Below, piece by piece: positions 23,169 to 31,168 of a DNA stretch of 64,000 nucleotides. Under the pieces are notes generated by a model that was not told the origin of the DNA, ran no database searches, and saw nothing but the letters and a program-made list of their open reading frames with translations. The stretch's first letter is position 1. Each line of letters opens with the position of its first letter. The DNA is from DASQMT01 sp963827335 (GTDB taxonomy: Bacteria > Actinomycetota > Thermoleophilia > Solirubrobacterales > Solirubrobacteraceae), in assembly GCA_963827335.1 (NCBI GenBank), contig CAWHAP010000023.1, positions 372,001-436,000 of the forward strand, written 5' to 3'. The position numbers and the translations under genes are program-made.

Positions 23169-23576
23169 TCAGCGCCCGGACGGGGCGAGGTCGAGCTCGA
23201 ACCAGACGAGCGTGCCGTCGTCGCGCTCGACGCCCCAGCGGGTGGCCATGCGCTCCACGAGGAACAGGCCGTAGCCGCCGTAGCCCGCGGCCTCGTCGCC
23301 GCTGCGCGGCCGCGGCGTGCCTGGGTCGAACCCGCCGCCGCCGTCGCGCACCTCCACGCGGATCGTGCCCGTGGCGATGCGCACGTTGAGGGCGACGGGC
23401 CGCTGGGAGGCCGCCGCGTGGCGGACCGAGTTGGTCACGAGCTCGGACACGAGCAGGCGCAGCGCGCCGCGGTCGGCGTCGGCCAGCGACTCCGGCAGCC
23501 AGCGCTCGAGCTCGTGGCGGGCGACGGCGGGCGTCTCGATCGCGGGCTCGAACGTGGCGGAGTGCTCGTGCGTCAT
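23169..23576 (-). CDS. RsbW-like ATP-binding anti-sigma factor / serine kinase (135 aa)
   Basis: HATPase_c fold of the SpoIIAB/RsbW type: N box 'LLVSELVTNSVRHA', G1 box 'EVRDGGGGFDP' and G2 'GYGGYGLFLVERMATRWGV'. It would bind and inhibit a sigma factor and phosphorylate the STAS protein. ATG overlaps the STAS stop (ATGA); the SpoIIE gene starts three bases after its end. No sigma factor gene is in the window, so its target sigma factor is encoded elsewhere. Confidence 0.92.
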   Translation of the reverse strand: MTHEHSATFEPAIETPAVARHELERWLPESLADADRGALRLLVSELVTNSVRHAAASQRPVALNVRIATGTIRVEVRDGGGGFDPGTPRPRSGDEAAGYGGYGLFLVERMATRWGVERDDGTLVWFELDLAPSGR

Positions 23577-23893
23577 CCGCCGCCCTCCGCCAGCGGCAGC
23601 AGGGCGGCGATGCCGGTCTCCTCGATGGTCAGCCGCGCGTCGCCCCCGGCGGGCGGGACGATCGCCAGGTCGCGCGCGTCACGCTCAGCGGCCTCGGAGG
23701 CCTCGAGCAGCACGCGGATGCCCGTCGAGTCCATGAACGTCAGCTCGCGCAGGTCGAGCAGGACCGGCCCGGCGTGCTCGTGCAGCGCGCGCTCCAGCCG
23801 TCCGGCGGTGCCCAGGTCGAGCTCGCCCCGGAGGGTGAGCCGGACCCGGCCCGGCTCTGCTGCTGCGATGAGATCGAAGTCGATGTCGGCCAC
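23573..23893 (-). CDS. STAS-domain anti-sigma factor antagonist (106 aa)
   Basis: A compact STAS domain: 'RVRLTLRGELDLGTAGRLER' and 'VLLDLRELTFMDSTGIRVLL'. The serine in DSTG is the residue phosphorylated by RsbW-type kinases. The start is GTG 23893, six bases after GGGAAGG. First gene of the STAS, kinase, phosphatase, SDR operon, which diverges from deoC with 63 bases between. Dephosphorylated by the SpoIIE protein, it would sequester the kinase and free a sigma factor. Confidence 0.92.
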   Translation of the reverse strand: MADIDFDLIAAAEPGRVRLTLRGELDLGTAGRLERALHEHAGPVLLDLRELTFMDSTGIRVLLEASEAAERDARDLAIVPPAGGDARLTIEETGIAALLPLAEGGG

Positions 23894-23956
23894 GCTGTGC
23901 CTTCCCGGCGCGCTGCGGGCGGAATTGTAGGGCGACGCGCTAGGGTCGGAGCCGCC

Positions 23957-24901
23957 ATGACGGTGAGCAGCACCTCCGTCCTCCCGGGCGGCTTCGAGCT
24001 CCCGCTGGAGCCCCGCCTGCCGCGCATCGGCGCGGTCGACCAGGTCGCGCTCGAGGAACGGGCCTCCGCGCTGGCCAAGCGGTCGATCAAGAAGGAGTCC
24101 AAGCTCCAGGCGCTGCAGCTCGCCGTGCGGATGATGGATCTCACGACGCTGGAGGGCGCGGACACGCCCGGCAAGGTCGCGGCGCTCGCCGCGAAGGCGA
24201 TCCATCCCGACCCCGCGGACCCCTCCGTGCCCAGCTGCGCGGCGATCTGCGTCTACCCGAACCTCGTCCCCGCCGCGCTCGACCGCGTCCGCGGGACCGG
24301 CGTGAAGGTGGCGTCCGTGGCCACCGCCTTCCCGTCGGGCCAGTCGCCGCTCGCCGTGAAGCTGCGCGACGTCGAGGAGGCCGTCGCGCTCGGCGCCGAC
24401 GAGATCGACATGGTGATCGACCGCGGCGCGTTCCTCTCCGGCCGCTACGCGAAGGTCTACGACGAGATCGTGCGGGTCAAGGAGGCGTGCGGGCACGCCC
24501 ACCTGAAGGTCATCCTGGAGACGGGGGAGCTGGGGACCTACGACAACGTCCGCCGTGCGTCGCTGCTCGCGATGGCCGCCGGCGCCGACTTCATCAAGAC
24601 GTCGACCGGCAAGCTGCCCAGCGCGGCCACGCTGCCCGTGCTGCTGTGCATGCTCGAGGCGATCCGCGACGTGCACGACGAGACGGGCCGCGTCGTCGGG
24701 ATGAAGCCCGCCGGCGGCATCCGCACGGCCAAGCAGGCGATCCAGAACCTCGTCATCGTGAACGAGACGCTCGGCGCCGACTGGCTCACGCCGGACCGCT
24801 TCCGGCTGGGTGCGTCGTCGCTGCTCAACGACGTGCTCATGCAGATCCGGACGCAGAAGACCGGCCGCTACCAGAACCCGGAGCACTTCACGCGTGACTG
24901 A
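23957..24901 (+). CDS. deoC: Deoxyribose-phosphate aldolase
   Basis: 314 residues. The Schiff-base lysine motif 'GADFIKTSTGK' and the second lysine 'GMKPAGGIRTAKQA' are intact, along with 'MMDLTTLEGADTPGKV', 'AICVYPNLVPAA', 'GADEIDMVIDRGAFLSGR' and 'LKVILETGEL'. It splits 2-deoxyribose-5-phosphate to acetaldehyde and glyceraldehyde-3-phosphate. An N-terminal extension of about 50 residues relative to E. coli DeoC is normal for the longer actinobacterial type. The following aldehyde dehydrogenase (8-base overlap) would oxidise the acetaldehyde. No nucleoside phosphorylase or phosphopentomutase gene is adjacent. Confidence 0.95.
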   Translation: MTVSSTSVLPGGFELPLEPRLPRIGAVDQVALEERASALAKRSIKKESKLQALQLAVRMMDLTTLEGADTPGKVAALAAKAIHPDPADPSVPSCAAICVYPNLVPAALDRVRGTGVKVASVATAFPSGQSPLAVKLRDVEEAVALGADEIDMVIDRGAFLSGRYAKVYDEIVRVKEACGHAHLKVILETGELGTYDNVRRASLLAMAAGADFIKTSTGKLPSAATLPVLLCMLEAIRDVHDETGRVVGMKPAGGIRTAKQAIQNLVIVNETLGADWLTPDRFRLGASSLLNDVLMQIRTQKTGRYQNPEHFTRD

Positions 24902-26354
24902 CGAGCTGACCGCCTTCTCCGGCTTCGACTACGCGCCCGCGCCCGAGTCGCGCGCGATCGTGAAGCTCGACGACGCCTACGGGCTCTACGTCGGCGGCGA
25001 GTGGCGGCCGGCTGCCGAGTCCTACACGACGATCGCGCCGGGCAGCGAGGAGCCGCTCGCCGAGATCGGGCAGGCGGACGCGGAGGACGTCGCCGCCGCC
25101 GTCGCGGCGGCGCGCGGGGCGTTCGAGGACGGCTGGTCGGGGCTGCGGCCGGCCGAGCGGGCGAAGTACCTGTTCCGGATCGCCCGGCTGCTGCAGGAGC
25201 GCGCGCGCGAGTTCGCGGTGCTCGAGTCGCTCAACGGCGGCAAGCCGATCAAGGAGTCGCGCGACGTCGACCTGCCGCTCGCCGCGGCGCACTTCTTCTA
25301 CTACGCGGGCTGGGCGGACAAGCTCGAGTACGCGTTCCCGAACCGCACGCCGCGCCCGCGCGGCGTGGCGGGCCAGATCATCCCGTGGAACTTCCCGCTG
25401 CTCATGCTCGCCTGGAAGGTCGCGCCCGCCCTGGCCGCGGGCAACACCGTCGTGCTCAAGCCGGCGGAGACGACGCCGCTCACCGCGCTGCTGTTCTGCG
25501 ACGTGCTGCGCCAGGCCGAGCTGCCGCCTGGCGTCGTCAACATCGTCACGGGCGACGGCCGCACGGGTGCCGCGCTCGTCGACCATCCCGACGTGGACAA
25601 GATCGCCTTCACGGGGTCGACCGAGGTCGGCAAGGCGATCCAGCGCCAGCTCGCCGGCAGCGGCAAGGGCTTGACGCTCGAGCTGGGCGGCAAGGCCGCG
25701 AACATCGTCTTCGACGACGCGCCGCTCGACCAGGCCGTCGAGGGGATCGTCAACGGGATCTACTTCAACCAGGGGCACGTGTGCTGCGCGGGCTCGCGCC
25801 TGCTCGTGCAGGAGTCGATCCAGCAGCCGCTGATCGAGAAGCTCAAGCGCCGGCTCGCGACGCTGCGCGTCGGCGACCCGCTCGACAAGAACACCGACGT
25901 CGGCGCGATCAACTCGGCCGAGCAGCTGCGCCGGATCGAGGAGCTCGTCGCCGCGGGCGAGCAGGAGGGCGCGGAGATCTACCAGGCGCCGTGCAGGCTG
26001 CCCGAGCGGGGCTACTGGTTCGCCCCGACGGTCTTCACCAACGTCGCCCAGAGCTACCGCATCGCCCAGGAGGAGATCTTCGGGCCGGTGCTGTCCGTGC
26101 TCACCTTCCGCACGCCCGAGGAGGCGCTGGAGAAGGCGAACAACACCGCCTACGGCCTGTCCGCCGGCGTGTGGACGGAGAAGGGCTCGCGGATCCTGTG
26201 GATGGCGCAGCGGCTGCGCGCCGGCGTCGTGTGGGCCAACACGTTCAACCGGTTCGACCCGACGTCGCCGTTCGGCGGGTACAAGGAGTCGGGCTTCGGC
26301 CGCGAGGGCGGCCTGCACGGACTCGAGCCCTACCTGCGCTTCGACTCGGCATGA
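24894..26354 (+). CDS. NAD(P)-dependent aldehyde dehydrogenase (486 aa)
   Basis: Complete ALDH: 'GQIIPWNFPLLMLAWKVAPA', 'GNTVVLKPAETTPLTALLF', 'IAFTGSTEVGKAIQ', 'TLELGGKAANIVFDD' with the general-base Glu, 'YFNQGHVCCAGSRLLVQES' with the nucleophilic Cys, and 'EEIFGPVLSVLTFRT'. The GTG start at 24894 lies within the last codons of deoC, so the pair is translationally coupled. It most likely oxidises acetaldehyde released by DeoC, though its specificity is not readable. It is followed by an overlapping half-length paralogue. Confidence 0.93.
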   Translation: MTDELTAFSGFDYAPAPESRAIVKLDDAYGLYVGGEWRPAAESYTTIAPGSEEPLAEIGQADAEDVAAAVAAARGAFEDGWSGLRPAERAKYLFRIARLLQERAREFAVLESLNGGKPIKESRDVDLPLAAAHFFYYAGWADKLEYAFPNRTPRPRGVAGQIIPWNFPLLMLAWKVAPALAAGNTVVLKPAETTPLTALLFCDVLRQAELPPGVVNIVTGDGRTGAALVDHPDVDKIAFTGSTEVGKAIQRQLAGSGKGLTLELGGKAANIVFDDAPLDQAVEGIVNGIYFNQGHVCCAGSRLLVQESIQQPLIEKLKRRLATLRVGDPLDKNTDVGAINSAEQLRRIEELVAAGEQEGAEIYQAPCRLPERGYWFAPTVFTNVAQSYRIAQEEIFGPVLSVLTFRTPEEALEKANNTAYGLSAGVWTEKGSRILWMAQRLRAGVVWANTFNRFDPTSPFGGYKESGFGREGGLHGLEPYLRFDSA

Positions 26355-27139
26355 CCCGCGTGCCGGTGAGGAAGACCTACAAGCTCTACCTGGGCGGCGC
26401 GTTCCCGCGCTCGGAGTCCGGGCGGACCTACGAGGCCGAGGGCCACAACATCGCCCTCGCCTCGCGCAAGGACCTGCGCGACGCGGTGCGCGTCGCGCGC
26501 GGGGCGGCCGGCAAGTGGGCGGGGATGACGGCGTACAACCGCGGCCAGGTGCTCTACCGCGTCGCCGAGATGCTCGAGGCGCGCGCCAGCGAGCTGGCCG
26601 AGCTGTGCGGCGGGCGGGCGGAGGTCGAGCAGGCCATCGACCGGATGGTCTGGTACGCGGGCTGGACCGACAAGCTGAGCCAGGTGCTCGGCGGGGCGAA
26701 CCCCGTCTCCGGGCCGTACTTCAACTTCACCGTGCCGGAGCCGACCGGCGTGGTCGGGATCGTCGCCCCCGGCGAGCCGGCGCTGCTCGGGCTCGTGTCG
26801 CGGCTCGCGCCCGTGCTCGCGGGCGGGAACGTGGCGGTGGTCGTCGCCTCCGAGGCGCATCCGCGGGCGGCGATCGAGCTCGGCGAGGTGCTGGCGACGT
26901 CCGACGTGCCGGGCGGCGTGGTCAACGTCCTCACCGGTTCCCGGGACGAGCTGGCGCCGCATCTGGCCTCGCACCTCGACGTGGACGCGCTCGACCTCGA
27001 CCGGCCCGACGCCGAGCTGGAGCGCGCCGCCGCGGACAACGTGAAGCGGGTCGTGTCCGGGCGCGCGGACGCGCAGAGCCCGTACGAGATCTCGAGCTTC
27101 CTCGAGCTCAAGACGGTCTGGCACCCGACGGGTCAGTAA
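26351..27139 (+). CDS. Truncated aldehyde dehydrogenase paralogue without catalytic residues (262 aa)
   Basis: It aligns by eye with the N-terminal half of its neighbour: 'YKLYLGGAFPRSESGRTYEA', 'YNRGQVLYRVAEMLEARASE', 'WYAGWTDKLSQVLGG' and 'VVGIVAPGEPALLGLVSRLA'. The family PWN of the NAD site reads APGEP, the cofactor lysine is gone ('VVVASEAHPRAA'), and the Glu and Cys regions are absent. It joins a short unrelated tail ('NVKRVVSGRADAQSPYEISS'). The frame is clean, starts in an ATGA overlap and keeps good codon use, so this is not random decay. A pseudoenzyme subunit partnering the active enzyme is the likeliest reading. Confidence 0.8.
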   Translation: MTRVPVRKTYKLYLGGAFPRSESGRTYEAEGHNIALASRKDLRDAVRVARGAAGKWAGMTAYNRGQVLYRVAEMLEARASELAELCGGRAEVEQAIDRMVWYAGWTDKLSQVLGGANPVSGPYFNFTVPEPTGVVGIVAPGEPALLGLVSRLAPVLAGGNVAVVVASEAHPRAAIELGEVLATSDVPGGVVNVLTGSRDELAPHLASHLDVDALDLDRPDAELERAAADNVKRVVSGRADAQSPYEISSFLELKTVWHPTGQ

Positions 27140-27153
27140 CGCCGCGTCCGGCG

Positions 27154-28317
27154 GTGGCGGGCGTCCTGGCGGCCGTCGTGCTGCTGGGCCTCAACCTGCG
27201 CACGGTGGTGGCGAGCCTGCCGCCGCTGCTCGACACGGTGCGCGCGGACCTCGGGCTGTCCGGCACGGCCGCGGGCGTGCTCACGGCGCTGCCCGTGCTG
27301 TCGTTCGGCGTGCTCGCGCCCGTGGTGCCGCGCCTGCTGCGGCGCTTCGCGATCGAGCGGGTGCTGACGGCGTGCGCCGTGCTGACGGGCGCCGCGCTGG
27401 CGCTGCGCGGCGTCGGCGGGACGGTGGGGCTGTTCGCCGGGACGCTGCTGGCGGGCGGCGGCGTGGCGGTCGCCCAGACCGCGGTGCCGGTCTTCATCCG
27501 CACCGGGCACCCCGCGCGGACCGGGCTGCTCACCGGGGCGTTCTCGATGGCGCTGCCGCTGGGCGCCACCCTGGGCGCCGCGCTCGCCGTGCCGCTGGAG
27601 GACGTGCTCGGCTCCTGGGAGGAGTCGCTGGCGGCGTGGTCGCTGCTCGCCGTCGCGGCGGCGCTGGTGTGGCTGCCGCGCCGCGCGCGCACGCGCGTGA
27701 CCGGCCCGGTGCCGCCGCCGCTGAGGAGCGACGGGCTGGCCTGGGCGGTCAGCCTCTACTTCGGCGTGCAGTCGATGGCGTTCTACATCGGGCTGTCGTG
27801 GCTGCCGTCGATCCTCGCCGACGCCGGGTACTCCGACCGGAGCGCCGGGTTCCTGCAGGCGCTCTCCGCGCTCGTCCAGCTGCCGCCGGCCTTCCTCGTG
27901 CCGGTCCTGGCGTCGCGCCGGCGCAGCCAGGAGGCGATCCTGGTCGCGATCGTCGCCACGTCGGCGGTGCCGGTGCTCGGCCTGCTCGTGGCCGAGGACG
28001 CCGCGGTGCTGTGGATGATCCTGCTCGGCCTGGGCCAGGGCGGCGCGCTCGGGCTGGCCCTGATCCTGCCGGTGCTGCGCGGCGGCGAGCCCGGCAGTGT
28101 CGCCACGCTGACCGCGATGACCCTGAGCATCGGCTACCTCGGCGCGGCGCTCGGCCCGTGGGTCGCCGGCGTGCTCCACGACGCCACGGACGGCTGGAAC
28201 GCCACGCTGGCCTTCCTGCTCGCGGTCACGGCGCTGCAGGCGGTGCCGGGGCTGCCGGCCGCGCGCGACCGCCGGCTGGCGGGCGCGGATCGAGCGCGGG
28301 CGCCGGACCGCGGATAG
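27154..28317 (+). CDS. MFS transporter, CynX/NimT-like (about 387 aa)
   Basis: Twelve hydrophobic segments with Gly/Ala-rich helices; 'GLNLRTVVASLPPLLDTVRA' near the start is characteristic of the CynX/NimT (cyanate/nitroimidazole) MFS family, followed by 'FGVLAPVVPRLLRRF' and 'HPARTGLLTGAFSMALPLGA'. Start uncertain: GTG 27154 is the first usable codon after the preceding stop (27139) and leaves a short N-terminus before helix 1. Probable export or uptake of a small organic anion. It converges on the metallopeptidase gene with 14 bases between stops. Confidence 0.85.
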   Translation: MAGVLAAVVLLGLNLRTVVASLPPLLDTVRADLGLSGTAAGVLTALPVLSFGVLAPVVPRLLRRFAIERVLTACAVLTGAALALRGVGGTVGLFAGTLLAGGGVAVAQTAVPVFIRTGHPARTGLLTGAFSMALPLGATLGAALAVPLEDVLGSWEESLAAWSLLAVAAALVWLPRRARTRVTGPVPPPLRSDGLAWAVSLYFGVQSMAFYIGLSWLPSILADAGYSDRSAGFLQALSALVQLPPAFLVPVLASRRRSQEAILVAIVATSAVPVLGLLVAEDAAVLWMILLGLGQGGALGLALILPVLRGGEPGSVATLTAMTLSIGYLGAALGPWVAGVLHDATDGWNATLAFLLAVTALQAVPGLPAARDRRLAGADRARAPDRG

Positions 28318-28331
28318 CATCGGCGGGCCGC

Positions 28332-29132
28332 TCAGATCGTGAGGCCGGCCGAGCCGTCCAGGTAGCCGCTGCAGGCGGACGGGTCGCCGGTCTCGAAGCC
28401 CTCGTTCCAGGCCCGCGCGCGCTGCTCGGGCGTGCCGTGGTGGCCCGGGCTCGCGGCGTCGAAGTCACCGACGGCGAGGGCGGCGTTCAAGGCCTCCTGG
28501 ACGTCTCCCTCCTCGAGCCGGTCCTGGTCGCCGACGCTCCGCGCCCACGTGCCGGCGTAGCAGTCGGCCTGCAGCTCGAAGGCCATCGTCGGGACCTGCC
28601 GGCCGTAGGACCGGAACAGGCCGAGCTCGTCCTGGATCTGGTGGCCGTACTCGTGGGCGACGATGTAGGCGACCGCGAAGTCGCCGAGCGTGCGGCCGTA
28701 GCCCTGCGAGCTGCCGGGCAGGGCGCGGTCGAGCGCCCCGTCGCGGATGCCGGCCGCGAACCTCTCGGAGATGTAGATCGTGTCGTCGCCCGAGCAGTAG
28801 GCGGCGGCGTCGTCCCCGAGCGCGCCGTCCGCGTCGCCGCACGCGCTCGCCGCGGTCCGCCCGGCGGGGATCCACTGGTAGGCGACCCGCGGCTCCTGCA
28901 GCCCGGCCGCCTCGAACTGCCCGGTCCAGTACGCGTCGACGTCCCGGGTGACGGCGGTGAGGAACCCGTCCATGTCCTGGGGCTGCTCCTGCGAGTCGAG
29001 CACGAGCCGCTCGCCGCCGGCCCGGCCGGACCCGCCGTCGGCCTGCGCGGAGGCCAGGCAGGCGGCCGCTCCGCCGACGGCGAGCAGCAGCGCGGCTCCG
29101 GCGAGCAATCGTGGGCGGGTCTTCGAACGCAT
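28332..29132 (-). CDS. Secreted zinc metallopeptidase, YpfJ/KPN_00593-like (266 aa)
   Basis: N-terminal signal segment ('LLAGAALLLAVGGAAACLAS'), with a Cys in a possible but not ideal lipobox (AAAC). The mature part carries 'VAYIVAHEYGHQIQDELGLF' with the HExxH zinc motif and a downstream 'FELQADCYAGTWA' giving the third ligand, the pattern of the putative neutral zinc metallopeptidase family. Two cysteine pairs ('SACGDADG', 'AYCSGDD') suggest disulfides outside the cytoplasm. Substrate unknown. Stand-alone gene; the 134-base gap to the next gene has no evident palindrome. Confidence 0.87.
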   Translation of the reverse strand: MRSKTRPRLLAGAALLLAVGGAAACLASAQADGGSGRAGGERLVLDSQEQPQDMDGFLTAVTRDVDAYWTGQFEAAGLQEPRVAYQWIPAGRTAASACGDADGALGDDAAAYCSGDDTIYISERFAAGIRDGALDRALPGSSQGYGRTLGDFAVAYIVAHEYGHQIQDELGLFRSYGRQVPTMAFELQADCYAGTWARSVGDQDRLEEGDVQEALNAALAVGDFDAASPGHHGTPEQRARAWNEGFETGDPSACSGYLDGSAGLTI

Positions 29133-29266
29133 CTGCGGGGACTCCTTGTCGGTCGTGCTCGGCGGGCCTGCCAGTGAGCCACGCCCGCCTAAGCGGAGGC
29201 CGTGCGGCGGCTAACGGTTGCGCGAGCGTTGCCTAAGCAGAGCCTCTGCGGGTAGGAGGCTCGTCG

Positions 29267-30448
29267 GTGATCCCCCCTGTCGACTTCTACGCCGTCGACG
29301 ACCTGCTGACGCCCGGCGAGCGCGAGATCCGCGACCGCCTGCGCGACTTCTGCGCGCGCGAGGTGACGCCGGTCGCGAGCCGCTACTGGGAGGCCGCGCA
29401 GTTCCCGTTCGAGCTGATCCCGAAGATCGCGGCGCTGGACCTCGCCGGCGGCACGATCGAGGGCTACGGCTGCCCGGGCATGAGCTGGGTCGCCGCCGGG
29501 CTCGTCGCGCAGGAGTGGGCGCGGTCGGACGGCAGCGTGGGCACGTTCTTCGGCGTGCACTCCTTCCTGGCCATGCAGACGATCGGCATGCTCGGCTCCG
29601 AGGAGCAGAAGCAGCGCTGGCTGCCGGCCATGGCGCGCATCGAGACGATCGGCGCGTTCGCGCTCACCGAGCCCGACCACGGCTCGGACTCGGTCGCGCT
29701 CGAGACGTCCGCCCGGCGCACCGGGGACGGGTACGTGCTCAACGGGCGCAAGAAGTGGATCGGCAACGCGTCGTTCGCCGACCACGTGATCGTCTGGGCC
29801 CGCGGCGAGGACGGCAACGTCGGCGGCTACGTGGTCGCGAAGGGCGCGCCCGGGCTGCACACGGCCGTCATCACCGGCAAGACCGCGCTGCGCTCCTCGT
29901 GGCAGGCGGAGATCGAGCTCGTCGACGTGGCCGTGCCGGCGGAGGATCGGCTCGCAGGGTGCGACTCCTTCAAGGACGTCAACCGGGTGCTGACCTCCAC
30001 CCGCTACACGGTCGCGTGGCGTGCGCTCGGCCTCGCGATGGCCGCCTACGAGCTCGCCCGCGAGCACGCGCTGCGACGCGAGCAGTTCGGCAGGCCGATC
30101 GCGAGCTTCCAGCTCGTCCAGGACAAGCTCTCGCGCATGCTCGCGGAGGTCACGACGATGCAGCTGCTGTGCTGGCGCGCCAGCGTGCTGGCCGGCGAGG
30201 GACGCCTCACCGACGGCATGGCCTCGCTCGCCAAGCTCAACAACGCGGCCAAGGCGCGCGCCGTGGTCGCCGACGCGCGCGACATCCTCGGCGGCGACGG
30301 CATCCTGCTCGAGCACCACGTGGCGCGCCACTTCGCCGACATGGAGGCGGTCTTCACCTTCGAGGGGACCGACTCGATCCAGTCGCTCATCGTGGGCCGC
30401 GAGATCACGGGCATCCAGGCGATCTCCGCCGGCGGCAAGCCGGCCTAG
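29267..30448 (+). CDS. Acyl-CoA dehydrogenase, glutaryl-CoA dehydrogenase-like (393 aa)
   Basis: 'DFYAVDDLLTPGEREIRDRL' start, 'ALTEPDHGSDSVALETSARR', 'LNGRKKWIGNASFADHVIVW', 'REQFGRPIASFQLVQDKLSR' and the end 'FEGTDSIQSLIVGREITGIQ' are close to the glutaryl-CoA dehydrogenase pattern, including the catalytic Glu in EGT and GREITGIQA. That enzyme oxidatively decarboxylates glutaryl-CoA to crotonyl-CoA, in lysine or benzoyl-CoA-type degradation. Relatives with other substrates exist, so the name is tentative. The GTG start is well supported by GGTAGGAGG about 10 bases upstream. It sits just before the aromatic gene cluster. Confidence 0.9.
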   Translation: MIPPVDFYAVDDLLTPGEREIRDRLRDFCAREVTPVASRYWEAAQFPFELIPKIAALDLAGGTIEGYGCPGMSWVAAGLVAQEWARSDGSVGTFFGVHSFLAMQTIGMLGSEEQKQRWLPAMARIETIGAFALTEPDHGSDSVALETSARRTGDGYVLNGRKKWIGNASFADHVIVWARGEDGNVGGYVVAKGAPGLHTAVITGKTALRSSWQAEIELVDVAVPAEDRLAGCDSFKDVNRVLTSTRYTVAWRALGLAMAAYELAREHALRREQFGRPIASFQLVQDKLSRMLAEVTTMQLLCWRASVLAGEGRLTDGMASLAKLNNAAKARAVVADARDILGGDGILLEHHVARHFADMEAVFTFEGTDSIQSLIVGREITGIQAISAGGKPA

Positions 30449-30459
30449 GACCAGCCGCC

Positions 30460-31150
30460 GTGACCGTGACGCGGGTGCGCCTCGCGACGCTGAACGCCTG
30501 GGGCACGCGCGGGGACTGGGATGCCCGCCGGCCGCAGCTCGCGGGCGGGCTCGCCGAGCTGACGCCGGATCTCGTCACGCTGCAGGAGACGATCGTCACG
30601 GACGCGTACGACCAGGCGCGCGACGTGCTCGGGGACGGCTACCACCTGGTCCATCAGGCTGACCGCGAGCCCGACGGGCAGGGCGTCACGACGGCGAGCC
30701 GCTGGCCGGTCGGGCGGGTGCTCGAGGTCGACCTGCAGCTCACCGCGCGCACGGCCGGCTTCGCCGCCACCTGCCTGATCACCGAGATCCTCGCGCCGGA
30801 GCCGCTCGGCCGCGTCTGGCTGGCCAACCATCTGCCCGACTGGCAGCTCGACCACGAGCACGAGCGGCAGCTGCAGGCGGTCGCCGCCGCCCGCCGCCTG
30901 GAGGCGCTCGCCGCGGAGCGGCCCGGGCACGTCGTCGTCGCGGGCGACTTCGACGCCGACCCCGACGCCACCAGCGTGCGGTTCTGGACCGGCCGCCACG
31001 CGCTCGACGGGCTCAGCGTCCGTCATGGTGCGGTGCGGCGCGCACGGCGGTCCCACGCTGCGGATCGCGCGCTGCGCCCGCACGTTCGACGAGCCGGGGA
31101 TGATCGTCAGCGACCACTACGGCCTCGTCGCCGACCTCGAGCTGCCGTGA
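30460..31150 (+). pseudogene. Endonuclease/exonuclease/phosphatase family protein, internal deletion with frameshift
   Basis: From GTG 30460 the frame reads as an EEP-fold protein: 'LATLNAWGTRGDWDARRPQL', 'DLVTLQETIVTD', 'VVVAGDFDADPDATSVRFW'. At about 31020 it stops resembling the family. The correct C-terminus ('MVRCGAHGG', then 'FDEPGMIVSDHYGLVADLEL') continues in the +1 frame to a TGA at 31148-31150. The missing middle normally holds the 'DAW...GHTF' and 'RRIDY' segments, so roughly 40-50 codons are lost as well as the frame. Short CGTC repeats flank the junction. Either a real deletion or an assembly fault. The remaining frame would run on to 31176 with an unrelated tail. Confidence 0.75.
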
Positions 31151-31168
31151 TCCATATGCTGCCGATTC

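Noticed and set aside
21000..23930. 976-codon plus-strand open frame opposite the SpoIIE phosphatase
   Set aside because: Shadow of the phosphatase, kinase and STAS genes; no recognisable motif.
31025..31150. Short ATG-initiated frame after the EEP gene as an independent small protein
   Set aside because: Its sequence is the natural C-terminus of the EEP domain, so it is a fragment of the broken gene.
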